Assembly (NCBI GenBank): GCA_036322835.1
Contig: AP027304.1
Span: 1,054,001 to 1,118,000 of the forward strand
Length of the DNA: 64,000 bases
DNA from: Tenuifilaceae bacterium CYCD
GTDB taxonomy: Bacteria; Bacteroidota; Bacteroidia; Bacteroidales; Tenuifilaceae
Direction: 5' to 3'
In this document: in pieces, positions 35,136-44,519 of the stretch
Layout: the number at the start of each line of letters is the position of its first letter
Position numbering within the stretch: position 1 is the stretch's first letter
Position numbers and translations under genes: made by a program
Notes under the pieces: model-generated
The model's database searches: none
Told to the model about the DNA's origin: nothing
What the model saw: only the letters and a program-made list of their open reading frames with translations

Positions 35136-38100
35136 ATGAAACAGTCGAAATTTAAAGAGTACAAGGGTTTAGATTTATCGCAGGTAAACAAGGATGTGCT
35201 AAAAACCTGGGATAAAAACGATACTTTTCATAAAAGTTTAGAAACCCGCAAAGGTCATCCTACATTCGTATTTTATGAAGGGCCCCCTTCAGCAAACGGA
35301 ATTCCTGGCATTCACCACGTAATGGCTCGTTCTATTAAGGATATTTTTTGCCGCTATAAAACTCAAAAAGGATTCCTAGTTGAGCGTAAGGCTGGTTGGG
35401 ATACTCACGGTCTACCCGTTGAACTTGGTGTGGAGAAAATGCTTGGCATTACCAAGGAGGATATTGGTACTAAAATTTCGGTTGAAGAGTATAACCAAAC
35501 CTGCCGTAAGGAGGTAATGAAATACACCGACCTGTGGGAGGATCTTACCCATAAGATGGGTTACTGGGTTGATATGGAACATCCATACATAACCTACGAT
35601 AACCGCTACATTGAAACCCTCTGGTACTTACTTCAGAAATTATACGAGAAGGGTTTGCTCTACAAAGGTAAAACCATTCAGCCTTATTCTCCTGCTGCAG
35701 GTACAGGTCTTAGTACTCACGAGTTGAACCAACCAGGTTGCTACCGCGATGTTAAGGATACCACCATTGTTGCGCAGTTTAAGGTAATCCGCAACGATAA
35801 GAGCAAATTGCTTTTCGACAAGGCCGATAGCGATGTTTACGTTCTGGCTTGGACAACCACACCTTGGACTTTACCATCGAACACCGCATTGGCAATCAAC
35901 GCTAATATTCGTTACGAGTTAGTAAAATCGTTCAATCCATATAGTGGCGATCCTATCACAGTTTTACTTGCTAAAGATCGTCGAGAAGTTTATTTTCCAT
36001 CAGCAAACGCTGAATTATCCTTTGAAGAATACCGAGCTGGCGACAAGAAAGTACCTTTTAAAGTAATTGCCGAGTTTACAGGAAATCAACTTGTAGGAAT
36101 CAACTACGAGCAGCTATTCCCTTGGATTAAACCTGAGGGTGAAGCATTCAGAGTAATTGCTGGTGACTTTGTTACCACCGAGGATGGAACTGGTGTTGTT
36201 CATATTGCTCCAACCTTTGGAGCCGACGATGATCGTGCTGCAAAAGTTGCAGGAATATCGCCGCTTATCCTGCGCGATAAGGGTAACAATCCTGAACCAA
36301 TGGTCGATCGCAGAGGAAGGTTTTATGCTATTGAGGATTTGAACCCCGACTTCGTAAAGAACAATGTCAGTGTTGATCTATATAAAGAGTTTGCGGGTAG
36401 ATTCGTTAAAAACGATTACGATCCAGCCCTAACCGAAAGCGACTCTTCGCTTGATGTTGATTTGGCTGTTGCTCTTAAGAAGGAGAACAAAGCATTCCGT
36501 ATCGAGAAACACGTTCACAACTATCCACACTGCTGGCGTACCGATAAACCAATCCTTTACTATCCGCTGGATAGCTGGTTTATTAAGGTTACTGCCCTTA
36601 AGGATAGAATGATAGAACTAAACAACACCATTAACTGGAAACCTGCAAGCACAGGTACTGGACGTTTCGGAAAGTGGCTGGAAAACCTATTGGATTGGAA
36701 CCTTTCACGTTCTCGTTTCTGGGGAACTCCTCTTCCAATTTGGGCTACCGAGGATCGTTCCGAGATGATTTGCATAGGATCTGTGGCACAAATGAAGGCC
36801 GAGTGTGAAAAGTCTGTCAAAGCCGGATTTATGCAGAAGAATCCTCTGGAAAACTACAAGGAGGGCGATTATTCTTCAACAAACTACGAATCGTTTGATT
36901 TGCATCGTCCGTTTGTGGATAACGTTGTGCTAGTTTCATCAACAGGCAAGAAGATGTTCCGCGAGCCCGACCTAATCGACGTTTGGTTCGATTCTGGAGC
37001 AATGCCATACGCTCAGGTTCACTATCCTTTTGAGCATAAGGAAAATTTTGGCGATGTTTATCCTGCCGATTTTATAGCCGAAGGCGTTGACCAAACCCGT
37101 GGTTGGTTCTACACACTTCATGCATTATCAACACTTCTTTTCGATTCTGTTGCCTACAAAAATATTATCTCAAACGGGTTAGTTCTGGATAAGAATGGTA
37201 ACAAAATGAGTAAACGCTTGGGTAATGGCGTTGATCCATTCGAGGTGATAGAGAAGTACGGTTCCGATCCTACTCGTTGGTACATGATTACCAACTCACA
37301 GCCCTGGGATAACCTAAAATTCGATATCGAGGGTGTTGACGAGGTTAAGCGTAAATTCTTTGGAACACTTTACAACACATACTCTTTCTTTGCGCTTTAC
37401 GCAAACGTTGATGGGTTCAACTACAGCGATGCTGAAGTACCTGTTGAGAAACGTCCCGAAATTGACCGTTGGATACTATCGTTGCTTAACTCGTTGATTA
37501 AGGAGGTTGAGGATGCTTACGAGAGCTACGAGCCAACACGCGCAGGACGCGCAATTCAGGACTTTGTGAACGAGCAGCTAAGTAACTGGTACGTTCGCTT
37601 AAACCGTAAGCGTTTTTGGGGTGGCGAGTTCAATACCGATAAAATTGCCGCCTACCAAACCCTTTACACCTGTTTGGAAACCGTTGCAATTCTTGCAGCA
37701 CCAATTGCTCCGTTCTTTATGGATCAGCTGTTCACCGATTTGAATAACGTGACCGGAAAACATAACGATGAGAGCGTTCACTTAACCCAGTTCCCAAAAT
37801 ATAACGCTGCGTTAATTGATAAGAACCTTGAGGAAAGGATGGAAATTGCGCAAAGTATCTGCTCGTTGGTACTTGGCCTTCGTCGTAAGGTTAACATCAA
37901 GGTGCGTCAACCTTTGAGTAAGATTATGATTCCAATCCTGGATGAAAAATTCCGCACTCAGCTAAGCGCTGTGGAAAATCTAATTCTAAGCGAGGTTAAC
38001 GTTAAAGAACTTGAGTATTTAACCGATTCGTCGGGAATTTTGGTTAAGAAGATCAAACCAAACTTCAAAACCCTAGGTCCACGTTTCGGAAAATCGATGA

Positions 38101-38576
38101 AAGCAATCTCCGAGGCAATTGGCAAAATGACTCAAGTTGATATCAACGTAATTGAGCGCAACAACAGTTTTACAATTGAACAAACCGATGAACCTATTAA
38201 CATAACCCTTGAGGATGTTGAAATTCTATCGGAGGATATTCCCGGCTGGCTGGTTGCCAACGAGGGTCGTTACACCGTTGCTTTGGATATAAAGGTTAGC
38301 GAGGAACTCCGAATGGAAGGCATTGCCCGCGAACTTATTAACCGTGTACAGAATATCCGCAAGGATTCGGGCTTTGAGGTAACCGATAAGATTAAAATCA
38401 CCATTAAGAAGCACCAAGGGCTGAACAACGCTGTACATGCGCATAAGGATTACATTGCGGGTCAGACTTTAGCCAAGGAAATTAACCTGGTTGATTCGGA
38501 CCTTAATGGCAATTCAATCGTAATAGAACTGGATGACGATCTTAAAACATCAATCAATGTTGAAAAGATTGACTAG
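35136..38576 (+). CDS. ileS: Isoleucine--tRNA ligase
   Basis: A 1146-residue class I aminoacyl-tRNA synthetase. The HIGH-equivalent is GIHH in SANGIPGIHHVMARS (about 50-65). The editing domain (about 200-400) contains WTTTPWTLPSN and EDGTGVVHIAPTFG, and the KMSKS equivalent KMSKRLGNG is near residue 690. An anticodon-binding domain and a C-terminal extension (DUF5915-like) follow. The long form with tolerance of eukaryal-type features is common in Bacteroidota. The DksA-like gene and lspA follow, so a loose operon is possible. Confidence 0.98.
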   Translation: MKQSKFKEYKGLDLSQVNKDVLKTWDKNDTFHKSLETRKGHPTFVFYEGPPSANGIPGIHHVMARSIKDIFCRYKTQKGFLVERKAGWDTHGLPVELGVEKMLGITKEDIGTKISVEEYNQTCRKEVMKYTDLWEDLTHKMGYWVDMEHPYITYDNRYIETLWYLLQKLYEKGLLYKGKTIQPYSPAAGTGLSTHELNQPGCYRDVKDTTIVAQFKVIRNDKSKLLFDKADSDVYVLAWTTTPWTLPSNTALAINANIRYELVKSFNPYSGDPITVLLAKDRREVYFPSANAELSFEEYRAGDKKVPFKVIAEFTGNQLVGINYEQLFPWIKPEGEAFRVIAGDFVTTEDGTGVVHIAPTFGADDDRAAKVAGISPLILRDKGNNPEPMVDRRGRFYAIEDLNPDFVKNNVSVDLYKEFAGRFVKNDYDPALTESDSSLDVDLAVALKKENKAFRIEKHVHNYPHCWRTDKPILYYPLDSWFIKVTALKDRMIELNNTINWKPASTGTGRFGKWLENLLDWNLSRSRFWGTPLPIWATEDRSEMICIGSVAQMKAECEKSVKAGFMQKNPLENYKEGDYSSTNYESFDLHRPFVDNVVLVSSTGKKMFREPDLIDVWFDSGAMPYAQVHYPFEHKENFGDVYPADFIAEGVDQTRGWFYTLHALSTLLFDSVAYKNIISNGLVLDKNGNKMSKRLGNGVDPFEVIEKYGSDPTRWYMITNSQPWDNLKFDIEGVDEVKRKFFGTLYNTYSFFALYANVDGFNYSDAEVPVEKRPEIDRWILSLLNSLIKEVEDAYESYEPTRAGRAIQDFVNEQLSNWYVRLNRKRFWGGEFNTDKIAAYQTLYTCLETVAILAAPIAPFFMDQLFTDLNNVTGKHNDESVHLTQFPKYNAALIDKNLEERMEIAQSICSLVLGLRRKVNIKVRQPLSKIMIPILDEKFRTQLSAVENLILSEVNVKELEYLTDSSGILVKKIKPNFKTLGPRFGKSMKAISEAIGKMTQVDINVIERNNSFTIEQTDEPINITLEDVEILSEDIPGWLVANEGRYTVALDIKVSEELRMEGIARELINRVQNIRKDSGFEVTDKIKITIKKHQGLNNAVHAHKDYIAGQTLAKEINLVDSDLNGNSIVIELDDDLKTSINVEKID

Positions 38577-38628
38577 CGATATTGAAAATAAGTAAATTAT
38601 TTTTATATCTTTATCAAAATTTATTGCC

Positions 38629-39006
38629 ATGGGAGAAAAAACAAGATATTCCGATGAGGAGTTGGCAGAATTCAAGGAATTAATACTGCAAAAACTCGAA
38701 AAGGCACGGAAGGATTACGAAATCCTTAAAAGTGCTATTACCATGAGCGGAAGCAACGACACCGAGGATACATCCCCTACTTTTAAAGTTTTGGAAGAAG
38801 GCGCTTCAACTCTATCGAAAGAGGAAGCCGGTAAATTGGCACAACGTCAGCAAAAATTCATACAGCACCTCGAAGCTGCCCTTGTTCGAATTGAGAACAA
38901 AACCTACGGTATTTGCCGCGAAACGGGTAAGTTGATTTCAAAAGAGCGCTTACGCGCTGTACCTCACGCAACGCTTAGCATTGATGCAAAAAATAGTCAA
39001 CGTTAA
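38629..39006 (+). CDS. DksA/TraR family protein with degenerate zinc finger
   Basis: The 125-residue protein has an acidic helical hairpin (about 8-85) and then a DksA-type C-terminal segment, YGICRETGKLISKERLRAVP. Only one cysteine (near residue 96) remains of the usual four zinc ligands. The family binds the RNA polymerase secondary channel in other bacteria; the Bacteroidota version commonly lacks most cysteines. A direct transcription role is inferred from homology. A strong terminator follows at 39025. Confidence 0.88.
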   Translation: MGEKTRYSDEELAEFKELILQKLEKARKDYEILKSAITMSGSNDTEDTSPTFKVLEEGASTLSKEEAGKLAQRQQKFIQHLEAALVRIENKTYGICRETGKLISKERLRAVPHATLSIDAKNSQR

Positions 39007-39024
39007 AATATTGCAACCGAATTT

Positions 39025-39057
39025 GAAAGTGGCTATAAGGCCACTTTCTTTTTTTTT
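39025..39057 (+). terminator. Rho-independent terminator after the DksA-like gene
   Basis: GAAAGTGGC (39025-39033) and GCCACTTTC (39040-39048) form a perfect 9-bp stem with a 6-base loop, followed by nine T residues. Confidence 0.93.
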
Positions 39058-39058
39058 G

Positions 39059-39066
39059 TAGCTTTG
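39059..39066 (+). promoter_or_regulatory. -7 promoter element of lspA
   Basis: TAGCTTTG fits TAnnTTTG and begins two bases after the T-run of the preceding terminator. If used, transcription starts near 39073, which favours the lspA start at 39092 over an ATG at 39068. Confidence 0.45.
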
Positions 39067-39091
39067 CATGCACAACCAAAAAAATATCTCA

Positions 39092-39739
39092 ATGCAAATG
39101 TCCATTCGCAATAAATCTATTCTAGTAATCTTACTTATTCTTTTAGTTGATCAAGTCCTAAAAATCTGGATTAAAACAAACTTCGCCATTGGTGACGAAA
39201 TGAGGATTATGGGGAACTGGTTTGTACTCCATTTCACCGAAAATCCAGGAATGGCATTCGGGATGAAGTTTTGGGGAATCTGGGGGAAAATTCTTCTCGG
39301 TTTATTCCGCCTGGGCGCAATAATTGCAATTGCTTGGTACCTGAATAAATTAATCCTTAAAAATACAAAAACAGGAATCGTTATTGGTGTATCTCTAATC
39401 CTCTCTGGCGCAATAGGAAACCTTATAGATAGCGCGTTGTACGGTTTTTTATTCGATAGTGGAACCATTTACAATAGCCAAATTAATGAATGGATATCGT
39501 ATCCCGGCGTTTCAAAACTAAATTTTGATGGTTATGCCGGACTCCTAAAAGGATGTGTTGTTGATATGCTATATTTTCCCGTTGTTGATACTGTTATACC
39601 ATCATGGATGCCAATCTGGGGCGGCGAACATTTTGTCTTTTTCCGTCCAGTTTTCAACATAGCCGATTCGGCAATAACTACAGGCGTTTTCTATTTGCTT
39701 ATCTTCCACAGAAATACTCTGTTTGGAGAAAAAAAATAA
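39092..39739 (+). CDS. lspA: Signal peptidase II (lipoprotein signal peptidase)
   Basis: A 215-residue inner-membrane aspartyl protease that removes the signal peptide of prolipoproteins at the lipidated cysteine. Four membrane segments are visible. The catalytic region is GAIGNLID (Asp) and FNIADSAIT (Asp) near residues 121 and 192. Compared with E. coli LspA there is an insert of about 50 residues between them (YNSQINEWISYPG and following), usual in Bacteroidota. An in-frame ATG at 39068 would add eight residues; the predicted promoter at 39059 argues against it. Confidence 0.93.
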   Translation: MQMSIRNKSILVILLILLVDQVLKIWIKTNFAIGDEMRIMGNWFVLHFTENPGMAFGMKFWGIWGKILLGLFRLGAIIAIAWYLNKLILKNTKTGIVIGVSLILSGAIGNLIDSALYGFLFDSGTIYNSQINEWISYPGVSKLNFDGYAGLLKGCVVDMLYFPVVDTVIPSWMPIWGGEHFVFFRPVFNIADSAITTGVFYLLIFHRNTLFGEKK

Positions 39740-39772
39740 GAAAAAAGGCACTACCAGTGAGCAATATAAAGC

Positions 39773-39797
39773 AAGCGCCTATCGTAAATGGGCGCTT
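39773..39797. terminator. Hairpin between lspA and the convergent gene
   Basis: AAGCGCC (39773-39779) pairs with GGCGCTT (39791-39797), followed by TTC on the plus strand. It sits between convergent genes and could serve both. Confidence 0.7.
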
Positions 39798-39819
39798 TTC
39801 TATTCATTGTTTTACAAAT

Positions 39820-42069
39820 CTAGTCGTTTAATTCTGTGAGGCTGTTGCTTATCTCAAGGATATGTTGATCGACCTCCTTTTTGAGCTTTTGATAGGTCTC
39901 GGTACTTAATCCTTTTGTCTCCATAAGATCAATCGTTGTTTTCAACTTGCTAAGCTGAACCTTAGTTGTATCCAGAACTTGCCAACGCGATGCATTGGCA
40001 GATGAATCTACTATTGTGGTCATCTGTTTTATCTGAAAATCGAAGATTGCCACAAAAATATTAGCTTGCCTGATAACAGAATCGGCTTTACTAAAAGCTA
40101 CTTCTAGCGAAGGCGTTTCAGTTACTTTTACTTTAATTACATTGCAAAGCTCAGGTTTCAAATCGCAAATTAACTTAATTGTCTCCTCAACCCGTTTCCG
40201 ATAATTCAATAGTTTCTGGTTAAGGTTGATTATTGTTGATAAATCCCTCTCGGAAACATCGGCCTTCATAAAATCCTTAGTATTGTTGATATCGCGCTCA
40301 ACTTCCTGAATTTTAGTTCCAATATATTTAGTGCTCTCAAGGCTTGAATCCATCAAATATGTATCCTGATAATTTTTCTTAATAAGCTGCAATTGCTCCA
40401 GTTTTTTAAACATCCAAGGCTCTAGCGATTTAACAATGCTATCGTTTCGGGATAGTTCTGACTTTCGGGAAAACTCGTCCATTCGCTGACCAAAGGAGTT
40501 TATTGCAGCAATAGATCGCTCACGGCATAATCCGCAGGAAGTATTCTTGATAAGTGCAAGAAGTTTTGACGATTCATTCCTGTTCTTAACTGAGGCCTGT
40601 GTTTCGTTCAACTTTTGCACTTCGGCCTCGAATGTGGCTTTGTATAGAGACTCTTCCAGACTAGAAATCTGCGAATTAATTAGCTGCCCTTCGAGGTTTT
40701 GATTCATCAACTCTGTTTTAAAAATCCCCGAGAAACGCAACGCCGAAATATCTTGTTCCAACTCGCCAGGGTGCACCGTTGACGAATTCTCCAGCCTAAT
40801 CAATGTACTTACAAGATCTTTTGTTGTTTTTAGGTTGTGATCGTCATCGAGATATAACGATGCAAATCCAAGTATTGACTCGTACTCGGGGTTGAAAACT
40901 GTAATGAATGTATTGTTCCCCCGATACTTAAACTTCATCTCCTCGAATGTTTTTATTAACTGACGATAGTACTGCATCACTCTGAACAAACTACCAGCAA
41001 CAGCATCGGTATTCCCCGTGCGGTAGTTAAGGTTATACACATCGAGATGATTCTTAAAATTGGCGAAAACTGTTAGAAAGTTAGAAAAATCCCTTTCCTG
41101 CCGATACGTTTCCGCGTTTATCAAACCTTGCTTGTAATCGTTTTCAACCTTTAGCTTACGTTTCTCGATGTTGGCAAATGTCACCTCATCGCCACTTATG
41201 GGATCCATCCTATAAAGAGATTTATAGTTCACCACAACAATAACCGGATAACCCTTGTATGAGAGTAACTGCTTTAAAACCTCCCTATTCACATTGCCAT
41301 GACTAACGGTATCGAGAAAGTTTTTGAAAGAATCTGTACTAATTGAAATTGGTTTACTATTGGCGGTAGACAAGGCATAAACCTTAATGGAGTGAATTCT
41401 GGTATCGAAGTTCTTCTGCTCGAAAAGTCGAATGGTAGAACTAAACTTGTACTCCTTCTTTTTGGTATTAGCTTCAATAAAATTGCCAAACTCGCCTATA
41501 ATGCCCATTACAGCATCTGTAGGGGTGAGTATTTTGGATAGATTTTTTAGCTGTAATGCAACCAGCGATAGCACCTGATCGCGATCGTTATTGGTTATGG
41601 CTTTTACCTGTATTTCGGCATCAATGTAATCCTTGGCAGAGTACAACGGTAAATTATCGATAATTCTTACGTGATCAATATTATCGCTTACAAAGGTTTG
41701 GTACTTGCTATCCTTATCCTTTGAGATTTGAAAGTTGTAGAGCGGATAGGTTACATCATTATCACCAAAGAATTTAACGTTTTTAAGACTTGCCGTAATG
41801 AAAAGATACTCCAACTGTTCCTGCTCCAGTGTAGTTTTTTTTCGCCAACTCTTCTTTGGCTCAACTCTGGCAAAATCCAAATCGTTAATAAGGTTGCTGA
41901 ACTTATCGCCATTATAAAGAAAAATATCGGTAGAAAGGTACTGCCATTCACCCGTAAAGGAGTAATTTGATGTATCACTATAAATTAGCTTGGGCTCAAT
42001 ATCGCGCTGCGCAAAACTGCTAATGCTTACAAGAATTACTGCGAACAAAAACAAATACCTTTTAACCAT
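39820..42069 (-). CDS. Exported, coiled-coil-rich protein of unknown function
   Basis: The 749-residue protein begins with a signal peptide (ends SISSFAQ). The first third is strand-rich, and the segment VVNYKSLYRMDPISGDEVTFA suggests a folded domain near 260-280. The rest is predicted helical with heptad-like repeats (FKTELMNQNLEGQLINSQ and others) and a single CxxC (SCGLCRE) near residue 510. I do not recognise a family. It is the first gene read on the minus strand in this stretch and is separated from the GNAT-like gene by 110 bases. Confidence 0.75.
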   Translation of the reverse strand: MVKRYLFLFAVILVSISSFAQRDIEPKLIYSDTSNYSFTGEWQYLSTDIFLYNGDKFSNLINDLDFARVEPKKSWRKKTTLEQEQLEYLFITASLKNVKFFGDNDVTYPLYNFQISKDKDSKYQTFVSDNIDHVRIIDNLPLYSAKDYIDAEIQVKAITNNDRDQVLSLVALQLKNLSKILTPTDAVMGIIGEFGNFIEANTKKKEYKFSSTIRLFEQKNFDTRIHSIKVYALSTANSKPISISTDSFKNFLDTVSHGNVNREVLKQLLSYKGYPVIVVVNYKSLYRMDPISGDEVTFANIEKRKLKVENDYKQGLINAETYRQERDFSNFLTVFANFKNHLDVYNLNYRTGNTDAVAGSLFRVMQYYRQLIKTFEEMKFKYRGNNTFITVFNPEYESILGFASLYLDDDHNLKTTKDLVSTLIRLENSSTVHPGELEQDISALRFSGIFKTELMNQNLEGQLINSQISSLEESLYKATFEAEVQKLNETQASVKNRNESSKLLALIKNTSCGLCRERSIAAINSFGQRMDEFSRKSELSRNDSIVKSLEPWMFKKLEQLQLIKKNYQDTYLMDSSLESTKYIGTKIQEVERDINNTKDFMKADVSERDLSTIINLNQKLLNYRKRVEETIKLICDLKPELCNVIKVKVTETPSLEVAFSKADSVIRQANIFVAIFDFQIKQMTTIVDSSANASRWQVLDTTKVQLSKLKTTIDLMETKGLSTETYQKLKKEVDQHILEISNSLTELND

Positions 42070-42179
42070 AACTTAAAGACTTAAACATTAGATTTCAGAC
42101 ATAAGATGCTAGACTAAAGTTCTCTCTTCGAATATTCCTTTAACTTCATCTAACTTCTTTCTATTCTTAACTTATACAA

Positions 42180-43352
42180 TCAACTCACCCTTCGCGGAGG
42201 GGTAACCTCCTTGGATCTATCGAACATGTAACGGTAAGTGACATGGGTTTTACGAACCGTTGCACCAATTTGTTCGGCAACCCGCCGCATGGTTGGATTA
42301 AAATCGCCAATCCAGTTTAGCTCAATCTCCGAGTACTGAAAGTTTGGATTAAGGGCTCGTTTAGCCAGCTCGTTAACCATTGCTCCTTCCAAACCCTTTC
42401 CCTGATGCTGCGGAACTATACCAAAAATCAGGCCAACGGCTTTTGTGCATATCTTTTTTACTTTGAGCAGGTAAAGAAACTTTAGTTTAGCCCAAAAATC
42501 GAATTTTCCATCTAAATATTTAACCACCTGATTTATATCGGGAACCATAATCAAAAAACCAATAGGCTCCCCTTCGTAATATGCAAAATACATCAACCTT
42601 GGATCGATAATTGGCCTAAGCGTTTTCATGAGAGCCACCGCATGGGCATTGCTCATTTTTTTTACACCGGTGTACCGTCCCCATGCATTATTATAGATTT
42701 CCCTAAAATCGTTGGCAAACGTTTTTAGTCTCCACCTCGATATTGTTTTTATGGTATACGATGGATTTTGAGCAATTCGCAGAGCCTTTTCCCAAATTAC
42801 AGGGTTAACGTTGCTCAAATTTACAGGCCGAGAATATGTATACTGATTGAAGTAAACCCGAAACCCATAGCTTTCGAATAAATTCCGATAGTACGGTAAA
42901 TGGTAATCCATACAGTAGTTGGGCTCATAATCGCCCTCAACCAGTAACCCCCACCAACGATCCCGATCGCCAAAATTGATTGGTCCATCCATTGCTTCCA
43001 TCCCTCGCTCCTTCAACCAATGCTTGGCTGCGTTAAACAATGCGGTTGCAATATCTATATCGTTTATGCACTCAAAAAAACCAACGCCGCCAGTTGGCTG
43101 CTCGGTTGTTTTGGCAACCTCATAATCAACAAAAGCAGCAATTCTTCCAACAGTAATGCCATCCCTGTAAAGGATCCAACGAATGGCCTCTCCGTGCCTA
43201 AATTGCTTGTTCTCCTTTGAATTAAAGATTGTTTCTATATCTTTATCGAGGGGTCGAATCCAATTCGGAAACAGTCCATACAGCCTAACGGGTAATTCCA
43301 GAAAATCGCGCTTGGTCTTACTATCCGAAACAACCGCTAAATCGAAATTCAT
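42180..43352 (-). CDS. GNAT-fold N-acetyltransferase-like protein
   Basis: A 390-residue cytoplasmic protein. The N-terminal half has RWILYRDGITVGRIAAFVD and GFFECINDIDIATALFNAA, which look like one GNAT lobe. The C-terminal half has PIGFLIMVPDINQ and, as the acetyl-CoA loop, VPQHQGKGLEGAMV (near 318-331), a Q/R-x-x-G-x-G/A pattern. Substrate is not evident. The ATG before NFDLAVVSD is chosen because an upstream Met would overlap ispD. It follows ispD by 10 bases, so the two are cotranscribed. Confidence 0.8.
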   Translation of the reverse strand: MNFDLAVVSDSKTKRDFLELPVRLYGLFPNWIRPLDKDIETIFNSKENKQFRHGEAIRWILYRDGITVGRIAAFVDYEVAKTTEQPTGGVGFFECINDIDIATALFNAAKHWLKERGMEAMDGPINFGDRDRWWGLLVEGDYEPNYCMDYHLPYYRNLFESYGFRVYFNQYTYSRPVNLSNVNPVIWEKALRIAQNPSYTIKTISRWRLKTFANDFREIYNNAWGRYTGVKKMSNAHAVALMKTLRPIIDPRLMYFAYYEGEPIGFLIMVPDINQVVKYLDGKFDFWAKLKFLYLLKVKKICTKAVGLIFGIVPQHQGKGLEGAMVNELAKRALNPNFQYSEIELNWIGDFNPTMRRVAEQIGATVRKTHVTYRYMFDRSKEVTPPRRVS

Positions 43353-43362
43353 AGCAAGTTTC

Positions 43363-44046
43363 TTATAGTTTGTCTTTTTGGAGCAGCGCTTCAGCAATAA
43401 GCAAATCCACCTGATTTGTTATTTTAATGTTTTCGCGATTACCCTCAACGGTAAAAATATTTTCACCCCGAGCCTCAACAACCGAGGCATCATCGGTAAA
43501 GTTTATGCTATAAGGTTGCCGATAGCATTGCTTAATCAAACCCGTTTTAAAAACTTGCGGCGTTTGAACCAGTATTACGTTACTGCGTAGAAATGCAATA
43601 GAACTATCATTCTCAATTAATCGAACAGACTCAACCGGCGGGATAACAGGGATGGCATTCCCTTTGATTTCGGCAACTCTGTAGCACTCCTCAATCACCG
43701 TGGAACTTACCAGTGGTCGAACGCCGTCGTGTATGGCTACAATAGAATCATCATCGTCAATTGCCTGTAATCCATTTTGAACAGAATAAAAGCGTTCAGT
43801 TCCTCCAACTACCACGGTATGCTTAATTCCAAAATTATGCTCTGTGCATAAAATCTTCCATTTTTCTATCTGCAACTGTGGTAAAACAACAATAATTTCG
43901 GGAGAAATCGGCAGTTTGCTAAAAACCTCAATAGTCCTCATCAGGATAGGTCTTCCGCAGAGTTCAATGAACTGCTTTGGAATATCGCCGCCCATTCTTA
44001 CTCCCGATCCTCCGGCAACTATAATTACGTAGCGTTTTTCTGGCAT
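43363..44046 (-). CDS. ispD: 2-C-methyl-D-erythritol 4-phosphate cytidylyltransferase
   Basis: A 227-residue enzyme of the MEP isoprenoid pathway that joins CTP and methylerythritol phosphate. The CTP loop is VAGGSGVRMGGDIPKQF (about 10-26). IHDGVRPLV near 102-110 and TDDASVVEA near 179 are conserved. The ATG before PEKRYVIIVAGG is used; an open frame extends 39 codons upstream without homology. It leads the GNAT-like gene. Confidence 0.96.
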   Translation of the reverse strand: MPEKRYVIIVAGGSGVRMGGDIPKQFIELCGRPILMRTIEVFSKLPISPEIIVVLPQLQIEKWKILCTEHNFGIKHTVVVGGTERFYSVQNGLQAIDDDDSIVAIHDGVRPLVSSTVIEECYRVAEIKGNAIPVIPPVESVRLIENDSSIAFLRSNVILVQTPQVFKTGLIKQCYRQPYSINFTDDASVVEARGENIFTVEGNRENIKITNQVDLLIAEALLQKDKL

Positions 44047-44519
44047 ACAAATACTAGTTAAACATGAATTGCCGAAAGTTACAAAATTTGTAAATCGATT
44101 TTCAACAAACCTTTTTCGAAACAAAATCGTATCATTGGTTGTTCTATACAAAAGATTTATCAAGTGTTTACTACCTGACTGTCAACGCTAAACAGGAGTT
44201 ATTTTTACAGTTTTTGATTTGATTTTTAAATAATTATTATTGATATTTGCCGAGGGATGCATGGATTTTATCTATAAATACTGTGTTTATTTTACAATAT
44301 AAAGGCTATTGCTGGCTTTTATATAATTTAAAATGATTATCCGCAACGATGCCTACAAATATCTTCAAACCTCTTATCATTGCCTTTGGAGAACTCGCAA
44401 GCTCGGTTCCTGCGCAAGCAGGAATCCACCCTTTAGATTGATGGATTCCGCATCAAGCGCGGAATGAAGAGACTTTTTAGGATTATTAGCGGATAATCGT
44501 ATAATTTAATTTGAATGCC
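44047..44519. other. Divergent intergenic region between ispD and the acyl-CoA ligase gene
   Basis: The 473-base AT-rich spacer has no convincing gene. Its notable content is the hairpin cluster at 44407-44465. I see no full promoter consensus on either strand. Confidence 0.5.
44407..44465. repeat. REP-like cluster of interlocking hairpins
   Basis: TTCCTGC-GCAA-GCAGGAA (44407-44424) is a perfect hairpin with a GNRA loop. ATTCCGC and GCGGAAT (44445-44451 and 44459-44465) form a second hairpin. GGAATCCA (44421-44428) and TGGATTCC (44442-44449) can pair as an alternative stem that competes with both. The arrangement resembles mobile intergenic REP-type elements. Confidence 0.6.
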
